A stretch of 64,000 nt of DNA from Limnohabitans sp. Jir61 (GCF_003063545.1 NZ_NESD01000002.1:310001-374000), one strand, 5' to 3'. Counted from the first letter of the stretch, positions 1-10,074 are shown. Notes: generated by a model not told the origin, from the sequence alone. Translations and numbers: made by a program.

Positions 1-497
1 CCGTACTGGGCAAAGTCATTGGCGGCGGCATGCCGTTGGCAGCGTTTGGCGGCCCACGCGCCATCATGCAGCAACTCGCGCCCACTGGCCCTGTGTACCA
101 AGCAGGCACCCTTAGCGGTAACCCTGTGGCCACAGCTTGCGGCTTAGCCACTTTGCGTGAAATTGCCAAGCCTGGTTTCTTTGATGCATTGGGTGCACGC
201 ACACAAAGCTTGGTCGACGGACTCACCGCAGCAGCCGCCAAGGCAGGTGTGCCTTTCAGCGCTGATTGCCAAGGCGGCATGTTTGGCTTCTTCTTATTGC
301 CCGAGCTGCCACAAAACTATGCCAAGGTCATGACCAGCGACAGTCCTAAGTTCAACAAGCTCTTTCATGGTTTGCTCGACCGTGGTGTCTACATCGCGCC
401 TGCGTTGTACGAAGCAGGCTTTGTCAGCGCCGCACACACCGATGCCGACATTGCTCAAACTGTGGCTGCTGCCGCAGACGTATTTGCACAACTATGA
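1..497 (+). CDS. hemL: glutamate-1-semialdehyde 2,1-aminomutase, 3' part
   Basis: This is the C-terminal part of the PLP enzyme that converts glutamate-1-semialdehyde to 5-aminolevulinate, the C5-pathway entry to tetrapyrroles. The reading frame is open from base 3 and begins with [11 protein letters not shown]. The lysine of GKVIGGG (bases 12-14) is the family's PLP Schiff-base lysine. The stretch [12 protein letters not shown] is another recognisable family segment. The 5' half lies outside the window. The stop TGA overlaps the ATG of the next gene by four bases (ATGA), which suggests translational coupling. Confidence 0.93.
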   Translation, partial: VLGKVIGGGMPLAAFGGPRAIMQQLAPTGPVYQAGTLSGNPVATACGLATLREIAKPGFFDALGARTQSLVDGLTAAAAKAGVPFSADCQGGMFGFFLLPELPQNYAKVMTSDSPKFNKLFHGLLDRGVYIAPALYEAGFVSAAHTDADIAQTVAAAADVFAQL

Positions 498-940
498 AAA
501 AACTTTTTTTAGCCTTGTGTGTGATTGCCGCAACGCCCGCTGCTTTTGCAGCGTTTTGGGTGAACCCCGGTTTTTACTCGTACCACTTTGACACAGATAA
601 AAATCTGAACAACCACAACGGCGGCTTTGGCGTTGAAGCCAGCATCACAGACACCTATTCGTTGACTGCCGGTGTGTTTCAAAACAGCGACCGCACCACC
701 TCTCACTATGTGGGTGCGTATGTCATGCCCTTCAGAGCTGGCCCCGTCAAACTCGGCGCGGCCGTTGGCGCTTTCAATGGTTACCCACAAATGCACGAGG
801 GTGGTTGGTTTCCAGCAGCCGTTCCCACATTGGCATTCGAGGGCCGCAGCTTGGGCTTGAATGTTGGTTTCGTTCCCAAAATTGGCGACCGTGTGCACAG
901 CGCCATCAGCTTTCAACTCAAATACAACGTCGCGCCTTAA
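494..940 (+). CDS. small secreted protein of unknown function
   Basis: A 148-residue protein with a clear Sec signal peptide: two lysines, then a hydrophobic stretch ending in AFA-A at about residue 19. The mature part is aromatic and glycine-rich with alternating polar and hydrophobic residues, as in a small beta-rich periplasmic or outer-membrane protein. I do not recognise a family. Its start overlaps the hemL stop, so it is probably co-transcribed with hemL, but nothing in it points to tetrapyrrole metabolism. Confidence 0.7.
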   Translation: MKKLFLALCVIAATPAAFAAFWVNPGFYSYHFDTDKNLNNHNGGFGVEASITDTYSLTAGVFQNSDRTTSHYVGAYVMPFRAGPVKLGAAVGAFNGYPQMHEGGWFPAAVPTLAFEGRSLGLNVGFVPKIGDRVHSAISFQLKYNVAP

Positions 941-991
941 CGCGCTTTTACCTCTCGTCCTTCTCGGGCGCTTTTCCCCACAAGGACACAC

Positions 992-1345
992 ATGAAAAAA
1001 ACATTCCAACTTCAGGTCGAAGGCAAGCACCCGGACCGCTTGCTTGAAGCCATCAAACACGACATTCGCAAATACCTCAAACGCGAACGCCGCCGCGACG
1101 TACCAGAAGGCGCAGACTTTTGGGACTTTGATTGCAAATTTGGCTTGACCGAAGAAACCGCCGAAGTCGTGCACTTGGCCAACGTCATCACCTGCATCGA
1201 CAACGCAGTGGCGAATCAAGCCACTCAGTTTTATGTGGAACTATTGGCCAAGCCCGGCGTGCGCACCAAGCGCCCAGCGGGTGAAGCGCTGGAGCACCAA
1301 GAACGTCATGCGTTTGACGGCTTGGATGACGACCACAACGATTAA
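992..1345 (+). CDS. DUF6172-like protein
   Basis: A 117-residue cytoplasmic protein that begins MKKTFQLQVEGKHPDR and has a strongly basic segment (YLKRERRRDVPEG) followed by FWDFDCKFG. This matches what I recall of the DUF6172 family, conserved in proteobacteria with no known role. There is no signal peptide or membrane segment. An AAGGA-like Shine-Dalgarno lies just before the ATG. Its stop overlaps that of the convergent helicase gene by four bases, with no terminator visible between them. Confidence 0.75.
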   Translation: MKKTFQLQVEGKHPDRLLEAIKHDIRKYLKRERRRDVPEGADFWDFDCKFGLTEETAEVVHLANVITCIDNAVANQATQFYVELLAKPGVRTKRPAGEALEHQERHAFDGLDDDHND

Positions 1346-2685
1346 GGTTTTTGCTGCGCGGCTTGCGCCGCAGCAGCCGCACGCAACTTGTCTTTCTTGC
1401 TCGGGCGTGCACCTTTGATGCCGCCCGTGCCGTCGTTGAGTGGCGACACTGGTGGTGGCACGTCAGTGAGCGCAAAGCCTTCCAGCACTTCGAGTGGCAG
1501 CTGCACTTGGGCACGTTTTTGAATCAGCTGCCAATGCGCCAATGTAGCGGCGGTGACAAAGCTCACGGCTTCGCCACTGGCGCCTGCACGGCCTGTGCGG
1601 CCAATGCGGTGGGTGTAGTCGGTGGCTGAGCGCGGCAAGTCGTAGTTGACCACCACAGGCAACTGCGCGATGTCGATGCCGCGTGCCGCGAGGTCGGTGG
1701 TGACCACCACTTCCCAACGTTCTTCTTTGAACTCGGCCAACACGTCTTGACGCGCGCCTTGGCTCATCTCGCCATGAAACGCGGTGGCAAACACGCCGGC
1801 TTTGTAGAGCTTGTTGGCCACATGCTCACACGCGTAACGCGTGGCCACAAACACCAACACGCGCTTCCATGCGTGCGTTTTGATGAGGTGGCGCAGCAAA
1901 GCGGTGCGACTTTTTTCGTCCACAGAAATTGCACGTTGCGCAATGTCGGGCGCGTGCGCTTCGGTGTGCGCGATGGTGATGCGTGCGGGGTTGCTCAGCA
2001 GAGCCTCCGCCAAGGTTTGCACCGCAGGCTCGAAAGTGGCGCTGAACAACAGGTTTTGTCGCTTGGCGGGCAACAGCGCCAAGATGCGTTGCAGCTCTTC
2101 GGCAAAGCCGAGGTCGAGCAAGCGGTCGGCTTCGTCCAACACGAGATGCTGCACTTGGCCGAGATTCAAGGCGTTGTGGTCCACGATGTCGAGCAAGCGA
2201 CCGGGCGTGGCCACCACCACATCAGCACCGCTGCGCAGGCTCATCATTTGGGGGTTGATGGACACGCCACCAAACAAAGTGCCCACTTTGATGGACTGAG
2301 CCAAAGGCCGTGCCAAGTCGCGCAACACGTCGCTCACCTGTGTGGCGAGTTCGCGCGTGGGCACGAGCACCAGCACTTGGGTGCTGTGCTTCTTGGGGGC
2401 TTCGTCACGTGAGGCGGCTGTGGCCATGAGTAGCTGCAACACGGGCAGCACATAGGCCGCTGTTTTGCCGGAGCCGGTTTGGGCAGTAGCCAGCACATCA
2501 CGCCCGTTCAGCACGTGGCCAATGGCTTCGACCTGAACAGGTGTGGGTGCGGTGAAGCCTGCTTGAGCTGCAGAGCTTTGCAGCTCGGCGTTGAGGCCGA
2601 GCTGGGCAAAGCTCACGGTGGCAGGCTCTTGCGTCAGTGCCGCATCGAGCGACGCGTTGGTGTTGTCAATATTCAATGGGTGCAA
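1342..2685 (-). CDS. DEAD-box ATP-dependent RNA helicase (RhlE-like)
   Basis: A 447-residue DEAD-box helicase, expected to unwind RNA in ribosome assembly or mRNA decay. All core motifs are readable: the Q-motif region (FTAPTPVQ), Walker A (AQTGSGKT), PTRELA, LDEADRLLD, FSATF, and the helicase-C motif HRIGRTGRAG. A short basic Ala-rich tail follows. The longest frame opens with a TTG immediately after the purH stop (TGA then TTG). A GTG at 2614-2616 would give the more RhlE-like start VSFAQLGLN, so the true start is uncertain. It probably shares the dusB-fis-purH transcript. Confidence 0.9.
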   Translation of the reverse strand: MHPLNIDNTNASLDAALTQEPATVSFAQLGLNAELQSSAAQAGFTAPTPVQVEAIGHVLNGRDVLATAQTGSGKTAAYVLPVLQLLMATAASRDEAPKKHSTQVLVLVPTRELATQVSDVLRDLARPLAQSIKVGTLFGGVSINPQMMSLRSGADVVVATPGRLLDIVDHNALNLGQVQHLVLDEADRLLDLGFAEELQRILALLPAKRQNLLFSATFEPAVQTLAEALLSNPARITIAHTEAHAPDIAQRAISVDEKSRTALLRHLIKTHAWKRVLVFVATRYACEHVANKLYKAGVFATAFHGEMSQGARQDVLAEFKEERWEVVVTTDLAARGIDIAQLPVVVNYDLPRSATDYTHRIGRTGRAGASGEAVSFVTAATLAHWQLIQKRAQVQLPLEVLEGFALTDVPPPVSPLNDGTGGIKGARPSKKDKLRAAAAAQAAQQKP

Positions 2686-4272
2686 TCAATGACGGAAGTG
2701 ACGCACACCGGTGAACACCATCGCCACGCCACGCTCGTTGGCGGCGTCGATGACTTCTTGATCGCGCATGGAGCCGCCAGGCTGGGCCACACACGTAGCG
2801 CCTGCGTCCACCACCACATCGAGGCCGTCACGGAACGGGAAGAAAGCGTCGCTGGCGACCACGGTGTGTTGCAGGCTCAACTTTGCTGCTTCGGCCTTGA
2901 TGCTGGCGATGCGGGCTGAGTCGAGGCGGCTCATTTGGCCTGCGCCCACGCCCATGGTCATGCCGTTTTTGCAGAACACGATGGCGTTGGATTTGACGAA
3001 CTTGGCCACTTTCCAAGCAAACAACAAATCGTTCAGCTCTTCAGGCGTGGGTTGTTTGACGGTGACGATTTTCAAGTCGGCCAAAGCCAACTCGTGGTTG
3101 TCTGCGCTTTGCAGCAACAGGCCTGAGCCCACGCGCTTGGTCTCAATCGCGTTGCGCACGTCGCCGTAGTTGGCAGGCAAAGCAATTTTCATCAAGCGCA
3201 CATTCACTTTGCTCTTGAACACTTCCAGCGCTTCGGCGCTGAAGTCAGGGGCCATCAGCACTTCGACGAATTGTTTGCTCACCGCTTCGGCAGCGGCTTT
3301 ATCAACTGGGCGGTTGAAAGCGATGATGCCGCCGAAGGCGCTGGTGGGGTCGGTTTGGAAAGCTTTGCTGTAGGCCTCGAGCGGGTTCGCACCCACGGCC
3401 ACGCCGCAGGGGTTGGCGTGTTTGACGATGACGCACGCTGAGGTCTCGAAGCTCTTCACACATTCCCAAGCAGCGTCTGCATCGGCGATGTTGTTGTAGC
3501 TGAGTTCTTTACCTTGCAACTGCACGCCAGTGGCGAGCGAGCCAGCAGCAGGTGCGAGGTCACGGTACCAAGCGGCTTGCTGGTGGCTGTTTTCGCCATA
3601 GCGCAGGTCTTGCACCTTGACGTATTGCTCGTTGAACTGGCCGCTGAATTGGGCGCGCTCGGGCACGTAGTCTTCGCTCAGCTTCTCCGCTTCAAAGTTC
3701 ACGCTCGACAAGTAGTTGCTGATGGCACCGTCGTATTGGCTGATGCGGTTGAACGCGGCCACGGACAAGGCAAAGCGCAGTTTGTCGCTGAGTTTGCCGT
3801 TGGCCTTCAACTCAGCAATCACATTCGTGTATTGGCTGGCATCGGTGACGATGCCCACGTCTTTCCAGTTCTTGGCGGCAGAGCGCACCATGGCTGGCCC
3901 ACCGATGTCGATGTTTTCAATCGCGTCGACCAGCGTGCAACCGGGCTTGGCCACGGTGGCTTCAAACGGATACAGGTTGACGATGAGCAAATCAATCGTG
4001 TCGATGTTGTGTGCCTTCAAGGCAGCCATGTGCTCGGGCGTGTCGCGACGCGCCAGCAAGCCGCCGTGCACTGTGGGGTGCAAGGTTTTCACACGGCCAT
4101 CGAGCATTTCAGGGAAGCCGGTGACTTCGGCCACTTCGGTCACGGGCAAGCCTTGTTCGGCCAAGAGCTTGGCAGTGCCGCCGGTGGAGATGAGGCCCAC
4201 GCCCAAGGCGTGCAAATCACGCGCGAGTTCAACGATGCCGGTTTTGTCAGAGACGGAGATGAGTGCTTTCAT
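2686..4272 (-). CDS. purH: bifunctional AICAR formyltransferase / IMP cyclohydrolase
   Basis: A 528-residue enzyme for the last two steps of purine synthesis: formylation of AICAR with 10-formyl-THF, then ring closure to IMP. The N-terminal MGS-like cyclohydrolase domain ([34 protein letters not shown]) and the C-terminal formyltransferase domain (KHANPCGVA near residue 265, [10 protein letters not shown]) are complete, and the length is normal. It lies 12 bases after fis in a dusB-fis-purH series. fis next to dusB is ancestral in proteobacteria, and purH follows it in many Burkholderiales. Confidence 0.97.
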   Translation of the reverse strand: MKALISVSDKTGIVELARDLHALGVGLISTGGTAKLLAEQGLPVTEVAEVTGFPEMLDGRVKTLHPTVHGGLLARRDTPEHMAALKAHNIDTIDLLIVNLYPFEATVAKPGCTLVDAIENIDIGGPAMVRSAAKNWKDVGIVTDASQYTNVIAELKANGKLSDKLRFALSVAAFNRISQYDGAISNYLSSVNFEAEKLSEDYVPERAQFSGQFNEQYVKVQDLRYGENSHQQAAWYRDLAPAAGSLATGVQLQGKELSYNNIADADAAWECVKSFETSACVIVKHANPCGVAVGANPLEAYSKAFQTDPTSAFGGIIAFNRPVDKAAAEAVSKQFVEVLMAPDFSAEALEVFKSKVNVRLMKIALPANYGDVRNAIETKRVGSGLLLQSADNHELALADLKIVTVKQPTPEELNDLLFAWKVAKFVKSNAIVFCKNGMTMGVGAGQMSRLDSARIASIKAEAAKLSLQHTVVASDAFFPFRDGLDVVVDAGATCVAQPGGSMRDQEVIDAANERGVAMVFTGVRHFRH

Positions 4273-4284
4273 TGGGGTGCAGTC

Positions 4285-4521
4285 TTATTTGATGAGTTTG
4301 TGGTCGAGAAGTTTTTTACGCAGCGTGTTGCGGTTGAGGCCCAGCCATTCGGCGGCGCGTGACTGATTGTGGTCGGCGTGCTGCATCACCACTTCGAGCA
4401 GCGGTTTTTCAACCACGCGCACCATCATGTCGTGCATGTTGTCGGGCTCTGTGCCTTTGAGGTCGCGGAAATAGGTTTCGAGGCTGGCACGCACCACCTC
4501 TTCAATGTGTTTTTTACTCAT
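4285..4521 (-). CDS. fis: Fis-family nucleoid/DNA-binding protein
   Basis: A 78-residue protein made largely of the Fis core and C-terminal helix-turn-helix (NQSRAAEWLGLNRNTLRKKL). The beta-hairpin arm of enterobacterial Fis is shortened, as is usual in betaproteobacteria. Family role: DNA bending and transcription control. The start overlaps the dusB end by 8 bases, so translation is likely coupled. Confidence 0.93.
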   Translation of the reverse strand: MSKKHIEEVVRASLETYFRDLKGTEPDNMHDMMVRVVEKPLLEVVMQHADHNQSRAAEWLGLNRNTLRKKLLDHKLIK

Positions 4522-5548
4522 GCAAAGCTAACGGTTCTTCTAATAAAACAGGGTCGGGCAAGCGCTCGTGACGCTCGGCCAAGTCATCGAAGAAGGCAGC
4601 CACGGCGCGGTGTTGCGACGCGCTGTCTTCTAGGGTGTTCATGTATTGGCGAAACGCCTCGCCACCAGGCAAGCTGCGGATGTACCAAGCAATGTGTTTG
4701 CGGGCGCTGCGCACGCCGGTGCTCTCGCCATAGAGGGCGTAATGCTCATCCAAGTGCGCCAGCAACAAGCGGCTGACTTCTTCCACCAAAGGCTGAGCCA
4801 AGTGCTCGCCCGTGGCCAAGTAGTGCGCGATTTCCCGAAATATCCAAGGACGGCCTTGCGCGGCGCGGCCAATCATCAATGCGTCAGCACCAGTGAGCTT
4901 TAAAACTTCTTTGGCTTTCTCGGGCGAATCAATGTCGCCATTGGCCACCACGGGCACGCGCACGGCTTGCTTGACGGCGGTGATGGTGTCGTACTCGGCA
5001 AAGCCTTTGTAGCCTTGCTCGCGGGTGCGGCCGTGCACGGTGATCATTTGCACGCCAGCGGCCTCGGCAGCGCGGGCCAAGGCCACGGCGTTTTTGTGTT
5101 CGTCGCACCAACCGGTGCGCATCTTCAGCGTCACGGGCACGTTGTGGGGCTGCGCGGCATCGACCACCGCTTGCACGATGGACATGGCCAGTGGCTCGTC
5201 TTGCATCAAGGCCGAGCCTGCCCATTTGTTGCACACCTTCTTCGCGGGGCAACCCATGTTGATGTCGATAATTTGCGCACCGCGCTCAATGTTGTACACC
5301 GCCGCCTCGGCCATCATGGCCGCATCGGTGCCTGCAATTTGCACAGCGATGGGACCGCTCTCGCCCGTGTGGTCGGCGCGGCGCGAGGTTTTGAGGCTGG
5401 TCCACAAGTCTTTGCGCGAGGTGACCATCTCGCTCACCGCATAGCCCGCGCCCAACTGTTTGCACAACATGCGAAACGGGCGGTCGGTCACGCCAGCCAT
5501 CGGCGCGACAAACAGGTTGTTTGCCAGTGTGTATGGACCGATGTGCAT
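4514..5548 (-). CDS. dusB: tRNA-dihydrouridine synthase B
   Basis: A 344-residue FMN-dependent enzyme that reduces uridine in the tRNA D-loop. It shows the TIM-barrel opening (NNLFVAPMAGVTDRPFR), the catalytic cysteine in NMGCPAKKV (about residue 100), the FMN-site segments KMRTGW and ANGDI, and MIGRAAQGRPW. Length is typical, and it starts the dusB-fis-purH operon. The Fis overlap supports the family-level assignment to DusB over DusA or DusC. Confidence 0.95.
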   Translation of the reverse strand: MHIGPYTLANNLFVAPMAGVTDRPFRMLCKQLGAGYAVSEMVTSRKDLWTSLKTSRRADHTGESGPIAVQIAGTDAAMMAEAAVYNIERGAQIIDINMGCPAKKVCNKWAGSALMQDEPLAMSIVQAVVDAAQPHNVPVTLKMRTGWCDEHKNAVALARAAEAAGVQMITVHGRTREQGYKGFAEYDTITAVKQAVRVPVVANGDIDSPEKAKEVLKLTGADALMIGRAAQGRPWIFREIAHYLATGEHLAQPLVEEVSRLLLAHLDEHYALYGESTGVRSARKHIAWYIRSLPGGEAFRQYMNTLEDSASQHRAVAAFFDDLAERHERLPDPVLLEEPLALHE

Positions 5549-5588
5549 GGGGTGGGAAGAAGTGAGGAGTGCTTAAAAAGGAGGCGTT

Positions 5589-5594
5589 ATTGTA
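5589..5594 (-). promoter_or_regulatory. candidate -10 box for dusB-fis-purH
   Basis: On the minus strand the bases read TACAAT, about 40 bases upstream of the dusB ATG. There is no convincing -35 hexamer at the correct distance, so this is a weak call. Confidence 0.3.
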
Positions 5595-5693
5595 CCTGCT
5601 CAAAATTTCAGCATGTGGTCTGAAAATGACCATTTTGTAAGGCTTCGCGAAGGATTGGCTTTATTTAGCTGCTGGCGTCACTACACTGAGCGC

Positions 5694-6188
5694 ATGGAAA
5701 TTTGGATGCAATCTGTGCTGGCCGCCTTGGCCCTGCCCGAATACGGCCTGAGCACCGTATTTGTGGTGTCGCTGGTGTCGGCCACCTTGCTGCCGCTGGG
5801 CTCGGAACCTGTGGTGTTTGGCTTGGTCAAACTTAACCCCGAATTCTTTTGGCCAGCCATCGTTGTGGCCACAGCTGGCAACACCATTGGCGGCGCTATC
5901 AGTTGGTGGATGGGGCACGGCGCGCACAAGGTGAGCGACAAACTACGCCACAAAGAAACATCCGCCCAAGACGCCCGCGCCCTGCGCTGGCTGCACGCCC
6001 TAGGCCCTAAAGCCTGCCTGCTGAGCTGGCTGCCCGGCGTGGGCGACCCGCTGTGCGCCGTGGCCGGCTGGCTGCGCCTGCCCTTTTGGCCGTGCGTGGC
6101 CTACATGGCGGTGGGTAAGTTTGCGCGGTATGTGGTGATGACGGGTGGGTTGCTTTGGGTGTTTCCGCAGCATTGGGGGATGGGTTAA
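5694..6188 (+). CDS. YqaA-family (DedA-like) inner-membrane protein
   Basis: A 164-residue membrane protein with several hydrophobic segments, beginning MEIWMQSVLAAL. The segments SATLLPLGSEPVV, AGNTIGGAISWWMG and SWLPGVGDPLCAVAGWLR are typical of the YqaA subgroup of the SNARE-associated/DedA superfamily, thought to act in lipid transport or membrane homeostasis. An in-frame upstream ATG at 5613 would add 27 non-conserved residues, so the start at 5694 is preferred. A strong terminator follows. Confidence 0.8.
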   Translation: MEIWMQSVLAALALPEYGLSTVFVVSLVSATLLPLGSEPVVFGLVKLNPEFFWPAIVVATAGNTIGGAISWWMGHGAHKVSDKLRHKETSAQDARALRWLHALGPKACLLSWLPGVGDPLCAVAGWLRLPFWPCVAYMAVGKFARYVVMTGGLLWVFPQHWGMG

Positions 6189-6206
6189 TCGCCCACCAAC
6201 AAAAAA

Positions 6207-6223
6207 GCCGCTCACTGAGCGGC
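6207..6223. terminator. bidirectional rho-independent terminator
   Basis: A perfect seven-pair stem (GCCGCTC / GAGCGGC) with an ACT loop, preceded by six A and followed by TTTCTCTT. It can end the YqaA transcript on the plus strand and ychF on the minus strand. Confidence 0.88.
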
Positions 6224-6248
6224 TTTCTCTTGACTGCAGAGCAGTTGC

Positions 6249-7340
6249 TTAAGACGAGAACAAGAAGTTCATCACGTCGCCGTCTTTCACCACATATTCC
6301 TTGCCTTCAGCGCGCATCTTGCCCGCGTCTTTGGCACCTTGTTCACCTTTGAAGGTGATGAAGTCGTCAAACGCGATGGTCTGGGCGCGGATGTAGCCCT
6401 TTTCAAAGTCGGTGTGAATCACGCCAGCAGCTTGTGGGCCGGTGTCGCCTACATGGATGGTCCATGCGCGCACTTCTTTCACGCCAGCGGTGAAGTAGGT
6501 TTGCAAGCCCAACAATGTGTAGGCAGAGCGAATGAGGCGGTTCAGGCCTGGCTCGTCTTGGCCGAGTTCTTTGAGGAACTCCAAGCGGTCAGCGTCTTCC
6601 ATTTCAGATAACTCGGCTTCGATCTTGGCGCAGATGGCCACCACGGGTGCGTTTTGCGCTTGTGCAAAAGCCTTGAGGCGGTCCAAGAACGGGTTGTTCT
6701 CAAAGCCGTCTTCCGACACGTTGGCCACAAACATAGCTGGCTTGGCGGTGATGAAGAAGAACTGCTTGAGTTCGACCAGCTCTTCTTTGCTGAAGTCGAT
6801 GGTGCGCACGGGCTTGGTATCGTTGAGCGCGGTTTGGCACTTCTCAAGAATCGCCATTTGCTTGACGGCTTCTTTGTCGCCCGAGCGGGCAATTTTGCTC
6901 ACGCGGTGAATGGCTTTTTCCACAGCAGCCAAGTCGGCCAAGCAAAGCTCGGTCTGAATCACTTCGATGTCGGCAATGGGGTCCACCTTGTTGGCCACGT
7001 GAATGACGTTGTCGTCTTCAAAGCAACGCACGACGTTGACGATGGCGTCGGTTTCGCGAATGTGAGCCAAGAACTTGTTGCCCAAGCCTTCGCCGGTGCT
7101 GGCGCCAGCCACGAGGCCAGCGATGTCCACAAACTCCACAATGGCAGGCACCACGCGCTCTGGCGTGATGATGTCTGACAGCTGTTGCAAGCGAGGGTCA
7201 GGCACTTCGACCACGCCAGTGTTGGGCTCAATCGTGCAAAAGGGGTAATTCTCTGCCGCGATGCCTGCTTTGGTCAGGGCGTTGAACAGGGTGGATTTGC
7301 CAACGTTGGGCAAACCCACGATGCCGCATTTCAAACTCAT
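6249..7340 (-). CDS. ychF: redox-regulated ATPase YchF (Obg-like)
   Basis: A 363-residue TRAFAC-class P-loop protein that prefers ATP over GTP and binds ribosomes. It begins [17 protein letters not shown] with the Walker A at residues 8-15, then shows [12 protein letters not shown] (switch region) and a C-terminal TGS domain ([12 protein letters not shown]). The length equals the usual 363. The start at 7340 follows an AAGGAT Shine-Dalgarno. An upstream in-frame extension is open but non-conserved. Confidence 0.97.
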   Translation of the reverse strand: MSLKCGIVGLPNVGKSTLFNALTKAGIAAENYPFCTIEPNTGVVEVPDPRLQQLSDIITPERVVPAIVEFVDIAGLVAGASTGEGLGNKFLAHIRETDAIVNVVRCFEDDNVIHVANKVDPIADIEVIQTELCLADLAAVEKAIHRVSKIARSGDKEAVKQMAILEKCQTALNDTKPVRTIDFSKEELVELKQFFFITAKPAMFVANVSEDGFENNPFLDRLKAFAQAQNAPVVAICAKIEAELSEMEDADRLEFLKELGQDEPGLNRLIRSAYTLLGLQTYFTAGVKEVRAWTIHVGDTGPQAAGVIHTDFEKGYIRAQTIAFDDFITFKGEQGAKDAGKMRAEGKEYVVKDGDVMNFLFSS

Positions 7341-7402
7341 AAAAATATCCTTATAACTGGTGTAGATTGTAATGAGGCGGGTTGCTCGCCTAGGAACCAC
7401 TG

Positions 7403-7822
7403 ATGAACCGCACTTATCAAACTGTTTTTCGCCCCGCTTTGTTCGCTGCCCAAGCATTGCTTTGCGCCAGCTTTTGCCTGCACGCACAGGCGCAAACACC
7501 TGCACAACCTCAAGACGAACTCACGGCACGCTACCAGCAAGATTTGGCCGAATGCGAGGCCCAACAAGCCACGCAAGACCTAGCCGCTTGCCGCCTTGAG
7601 GCGCGTAACGCCTTGGCCGAGGCCAAGCGCAACCTGCTGAGCGACACCACAGCCAATTTGTTTGAAAAGAACCAACTCAAGCGCTGCCGCGTGTTTAAGG
7701 GTGACGACCGCGAGGCTTGCGAAGCCCGCGCGCGCGGTGAGGGCAGCAGCACAGGCAGCGTGCAAAGTGGCGGCATCTTGCACGAGGTAGTACGGCCCGT
7801 TGTGCCTAGCCCTGCGCGCTGA
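7403..7822 (+). CDS. periplasmic protein of unknown function
   Basis: A 139-residue protein with an N-terminal signal peptide ending near HAQAQ (about residue 31), followed by a Gln/Glu/Ala-rich helical part containing four cysteines (AECEAQ, AACRLEA, KRCRVF, EACEAR). The even spacing of cysteines in helical segments suggests one or two disulfides in the periplasm. I do not recognise the family. It is divergent from ychF and convergent with the MOSC gene. Confidence 0.65.
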   Translation: MNRTYQTVFRPALFAAQALLCASFCLHAQAQTPAQPQDELTARYQQDLAECEAQQATQDLAACRLEARNALAEAKRNLLSDTTANLFEKNQLKRCRVFKGDDREACEARARGEGSSTGSVQSGGILHEVVRPVVPSPAR

Positions 7823-7854
7823 ACTCTGAGGGCTGAGCGTTACGGCTGATGGGC

Positions 7855-8898
7855 TTAAAACGCCCAATCGGCGCTGACGCGTTGGCCCACACGCAGCACT
7901 TGGCCAATGCCCGCCACGGGCAAACAGTTCATGCCAAAGGTCAGCGCGCCATTCACACGCGGATCTTGGCGATAGGCCTGCAAGGTGTCATTCACCGCAG
8001 GGTGGCTTTGGGCTGAATCTGGGTCGATGTTGGGAATGGGGCAACGCGGGCAGGGCTTGACGGGCTTGAGCTGGGCAGCTTCGCCATTGGCATCGGCTTG
8101 CGTGTGAATGGTCAGGGTGCTAATGCGGTCTTCGTCGTGTGCGTTGATGGGATGGGCACTTGCTGGCTGTGCACCAACTTGATTTGACGCCGCATCCATA
8201 TCGCCCAACACCACATTGGCGCGAAAACGCCGCATGTCGACCGCTACTTCGCCTTTGGCTTGCAAACGCGCATTGAGTTCATCTAGCGATGCGGTGCTGG
8301 CCACGAGCACAGGGAAACCATCACTGAACTGGTTGAGCGACGGCAAGCCTTGCGTCCACTTGGTATTGCTGGGGCGTTGGTGCTTTGGGTCAAAGCGCGC
8401 CAAACGCAAGGGGCCTAGGCTGCTGCCCAAAAATTCAGTCAGCCACTTGCTGACTTCTGTACCCATGTCGAAGGCGGGCACTGGGTCGTCCCAGACGCGA
8501 ACTTTGATGGCGTGAGCCTCGGGGGAAGCAGAATGATTTGCCGCCTGCACAAAGCACCCGTCCATCGTCAAAGGCAAGTGCAAAGCGGCCATGCCACTCG
8601 CATGCAACACCAGCTCAGCCAAGCCCACCCCCGAATTAACCAACTCCGGCTGAATCAGTGCCATGCGCGGCAGTTCGCGTTGGGTGACCATCTCGCCGTC
8701 GGCGTCGACCACCATCCACGCACGGTCGTGGGCGAGACCCGTGGGCGTGAGCACCGCTTGTTGCACCGAGATGCCGCCGCAAGACTTGATGGGAAACACC
8801 CACAAGGCGTCAATGCGGGCTTCAAATTCGACAGGGGAATGCATGGGTAAAGCGGCCGCTTGGGCTTGCGAAGTGGAGGGCTGAAAGCTGGACGTCAT
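7855..8898 (-). CDS. MOSC-domain protein with N-terminal beta barrel
   Basis: About 347 residues. The N-terminal beta-barrel domain typical of MOCO-sulfurase-like proteins is marked by WVFPIKSCGGI and HDRAWMVVD; the MOSC domain carries FRANVVLG and the cysteine-rich KPCPRCPIPN near the C-terminus. Related proteins (YcbX, mARC) handle the sulfurated molybdenum cofactor and reduce N-hydroxylated bases. The start at 8898 (MTSSFQ) leaves 33 bases to the divergent UbiH-type gene; an internal ATG at 8844 (MHSPVEFEAR) is also possible. Confidence 0.88.
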   Translation of the reverse strand: MTSSFQPSTSQAQAAALPMHSPVEFEARIDALWVFPIKSCGGISVQQAVLTPTGLAHDRAWMVVDADGEMVTQRELPRMALIQPELVNSGVGLAELVLHASGMAALHLPLTMDGCFVQAANHSASPEAHAIKVRVWDDPVPAFDMGTEVSKWLTEFLGSSLGPLRLARFDPKHQRPSNTKWTQGLPSLNQFSDGFPVLVASTASLDELNARLQAKGEVAVDMRRFRANVVLGDMDAASNQVGAQPASAHPINAHDEDRISTLTIHTQADANGEAAQLKPVKPCPRCPIPNIDPDSAQSHPAVNDTLQAYRQDPRVNGALTFGMNCLPVAGIGQVLRVGQRVSADWAF

Positions 8899-8918
8899 GC
8901 GGCATTGTGCCGCCCTCC

Positions 8919-8924
8919 TACAAT
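8919..8924 (+). promoter_or_regulatory. candidate -10 box next to the UbiH-type start
   Basis: TACAAT ends only seven bases before the ATG at 8932. If it is used, the mRNA would be almost leaderless. No matching -35 box is obvious. Confidence 0.3.
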
Positions 8925-8931
8925 CGACTTT

Positions 8932-10053
8932 ATGGCTCAAAAACTGGACGTTTGTATTCGCGGCGATGGCATGGTGGGACGCACCTTGGCCCTGCTGCTC
9001 GCACGCCAAAAACTACGTGTGGGATTGGTCACTTCGCCACCCAAAACTACGCAGGACGTTAGGGCTTACTCACTCAATAGCGCCTCTCGTGGCTTGCTTT
9101 CAGAACTTCGCTGCTGGCCGGACGCCCTGCACGCCACCCCCGTGCAACACATGCGTGTGTGGGGCGACGATGGCGGCTTTACCCACTTTGAAAGCCCCAC
9201 GCCCGAGGGCCTGACTTGGATCGTAGACGTACCCGTGCTCGAAGCCCAGCTGGCCGAAGCCGTGCGTTACCAAGCTGAAATTACCCCCCTCTCCGCTCAT
9301 GAACCTGCCGCTTTGACCGTGGTGTGCGAAGGCCGCGCCAGCGCCACCCGCGATGAGCTGGGTGTGAACTTTGAAGTGCTGCCCTATCAGCAACACGCCG
9401 TGGCCGCCCGCGTGCGTTGCAGCACGCCGCACCGTCAGCAAGCGCTGCAGTGGTTTCACCACGGTGCTCAGGGCTTAGAAATTTTGGCGCTGCTGCCATT
9501 GGGCGGCGCGCAGGGCGACACCGCCAGTTTGGTGTGGTCGCTGCCCCCCGAACGTGCCAAAGACATGTTGGCTTTGAGCGCCCAAGCGTTTGGCATCGCG
9601 CTCGAAAACGCCAGCAATGGCGTGCTCGGCCAAATCGAACTCACCAGCGAACGCGCCATGTGGCCACTGCAACTGGCACACGCCGACCGTTGGACCGGCA
9701 ACTTTGCAGATGGCAGTGCTTGGGCGCTTGCGGGCGATGCGGCGCACAACATTCACCCGCTGGCTGGCTTGGGCCTCAACCTCGGCTTGGCCGATGTGGC
9801 CGAATTGGCCCATGTGCTGAAAGCCCGCGAAACCAAAGACTATTGGCGCAGCGTGGGCGACCGCTACTTCATGCGTCGCTACGAACGCGCCCGCAAAGCT
9901 GACATGGTGCCCACTTGGGCGGCATGCGATGGTTTGCAACGCCTGTTTGCACACCCCAACGCCGGCGTGCAAGCACTGCGCAACTGGGGCATGAATGGGT
10001 TCAACAGCCTTGCACCTATCAAGGCTTGGGCCATGCAGCAGGCGATGGGTTAA
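8932..10053 (+). CDS. FAD-dependent monooxygenase of the UbiH/COQ6 family
   Basis: A 373-residue flavoprotein hydroxylase probably acting on the ubiquinone ring. It has a GxGxxG-type dinucleotide fold at the N-terminus (RGDGMVGRTLAL, with Arg and Asp in place of the first conserved residues) and the second FAD motif GDAAHNIHPLAGLGLNLG near residue 268. It is slightly shorter than E. coli UbiH. dsbC follows after 21 bases, so the two may be co-transcribed. The exact ring position it modifies cannot be told from sequence. Confidence 0.85.
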   Translation: MAQKLDVCIRGDGMVGRTLALLLARQKLRVGLVTSPPKTTQDVRAYSLNSASRGLLSELRCWPDALHATPVQHMRVWGDDGGFTHFESPTPEGLTWIVDVPVLEAQLAEAVRYQAEITPLSAHEPAALTVVCEGRASATRDELGVNFEVLPYQQHAVAARVRCSTPHRQQALQWFHHGAQGLEILALLPLGGAQGDTASLVWSLPPERAKDMLALSAQAFGIALENASNGVLGQIELTSERAMWPLQLAHADRWTGNFADGSAWALAGDAAHNIHPLAGLGLNLGLADVAELAHVLKARETKDYWRSVGDRYFMRRYERARKADMVPTWAACDGLQRLFAHPNAGVQALRNWGMNGFNSLAPIKAWAMQQAMG

Positions 10054-10074
10054 ACATTTAAAAAGAAGCTCCAC

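Noticed and set aside
509..1219. A 236-codon minus-strand frame across the two small genes after hemL
   Set aside because: The plus-strand genes have signal peptide and family features; this frame has none and spans two genes and a spacer.
3514..4362. A 282-codon open frame antisense to purH
   Set aside because: It is a shadow of the purH coding frame with no start signal and no recognisable protein features.
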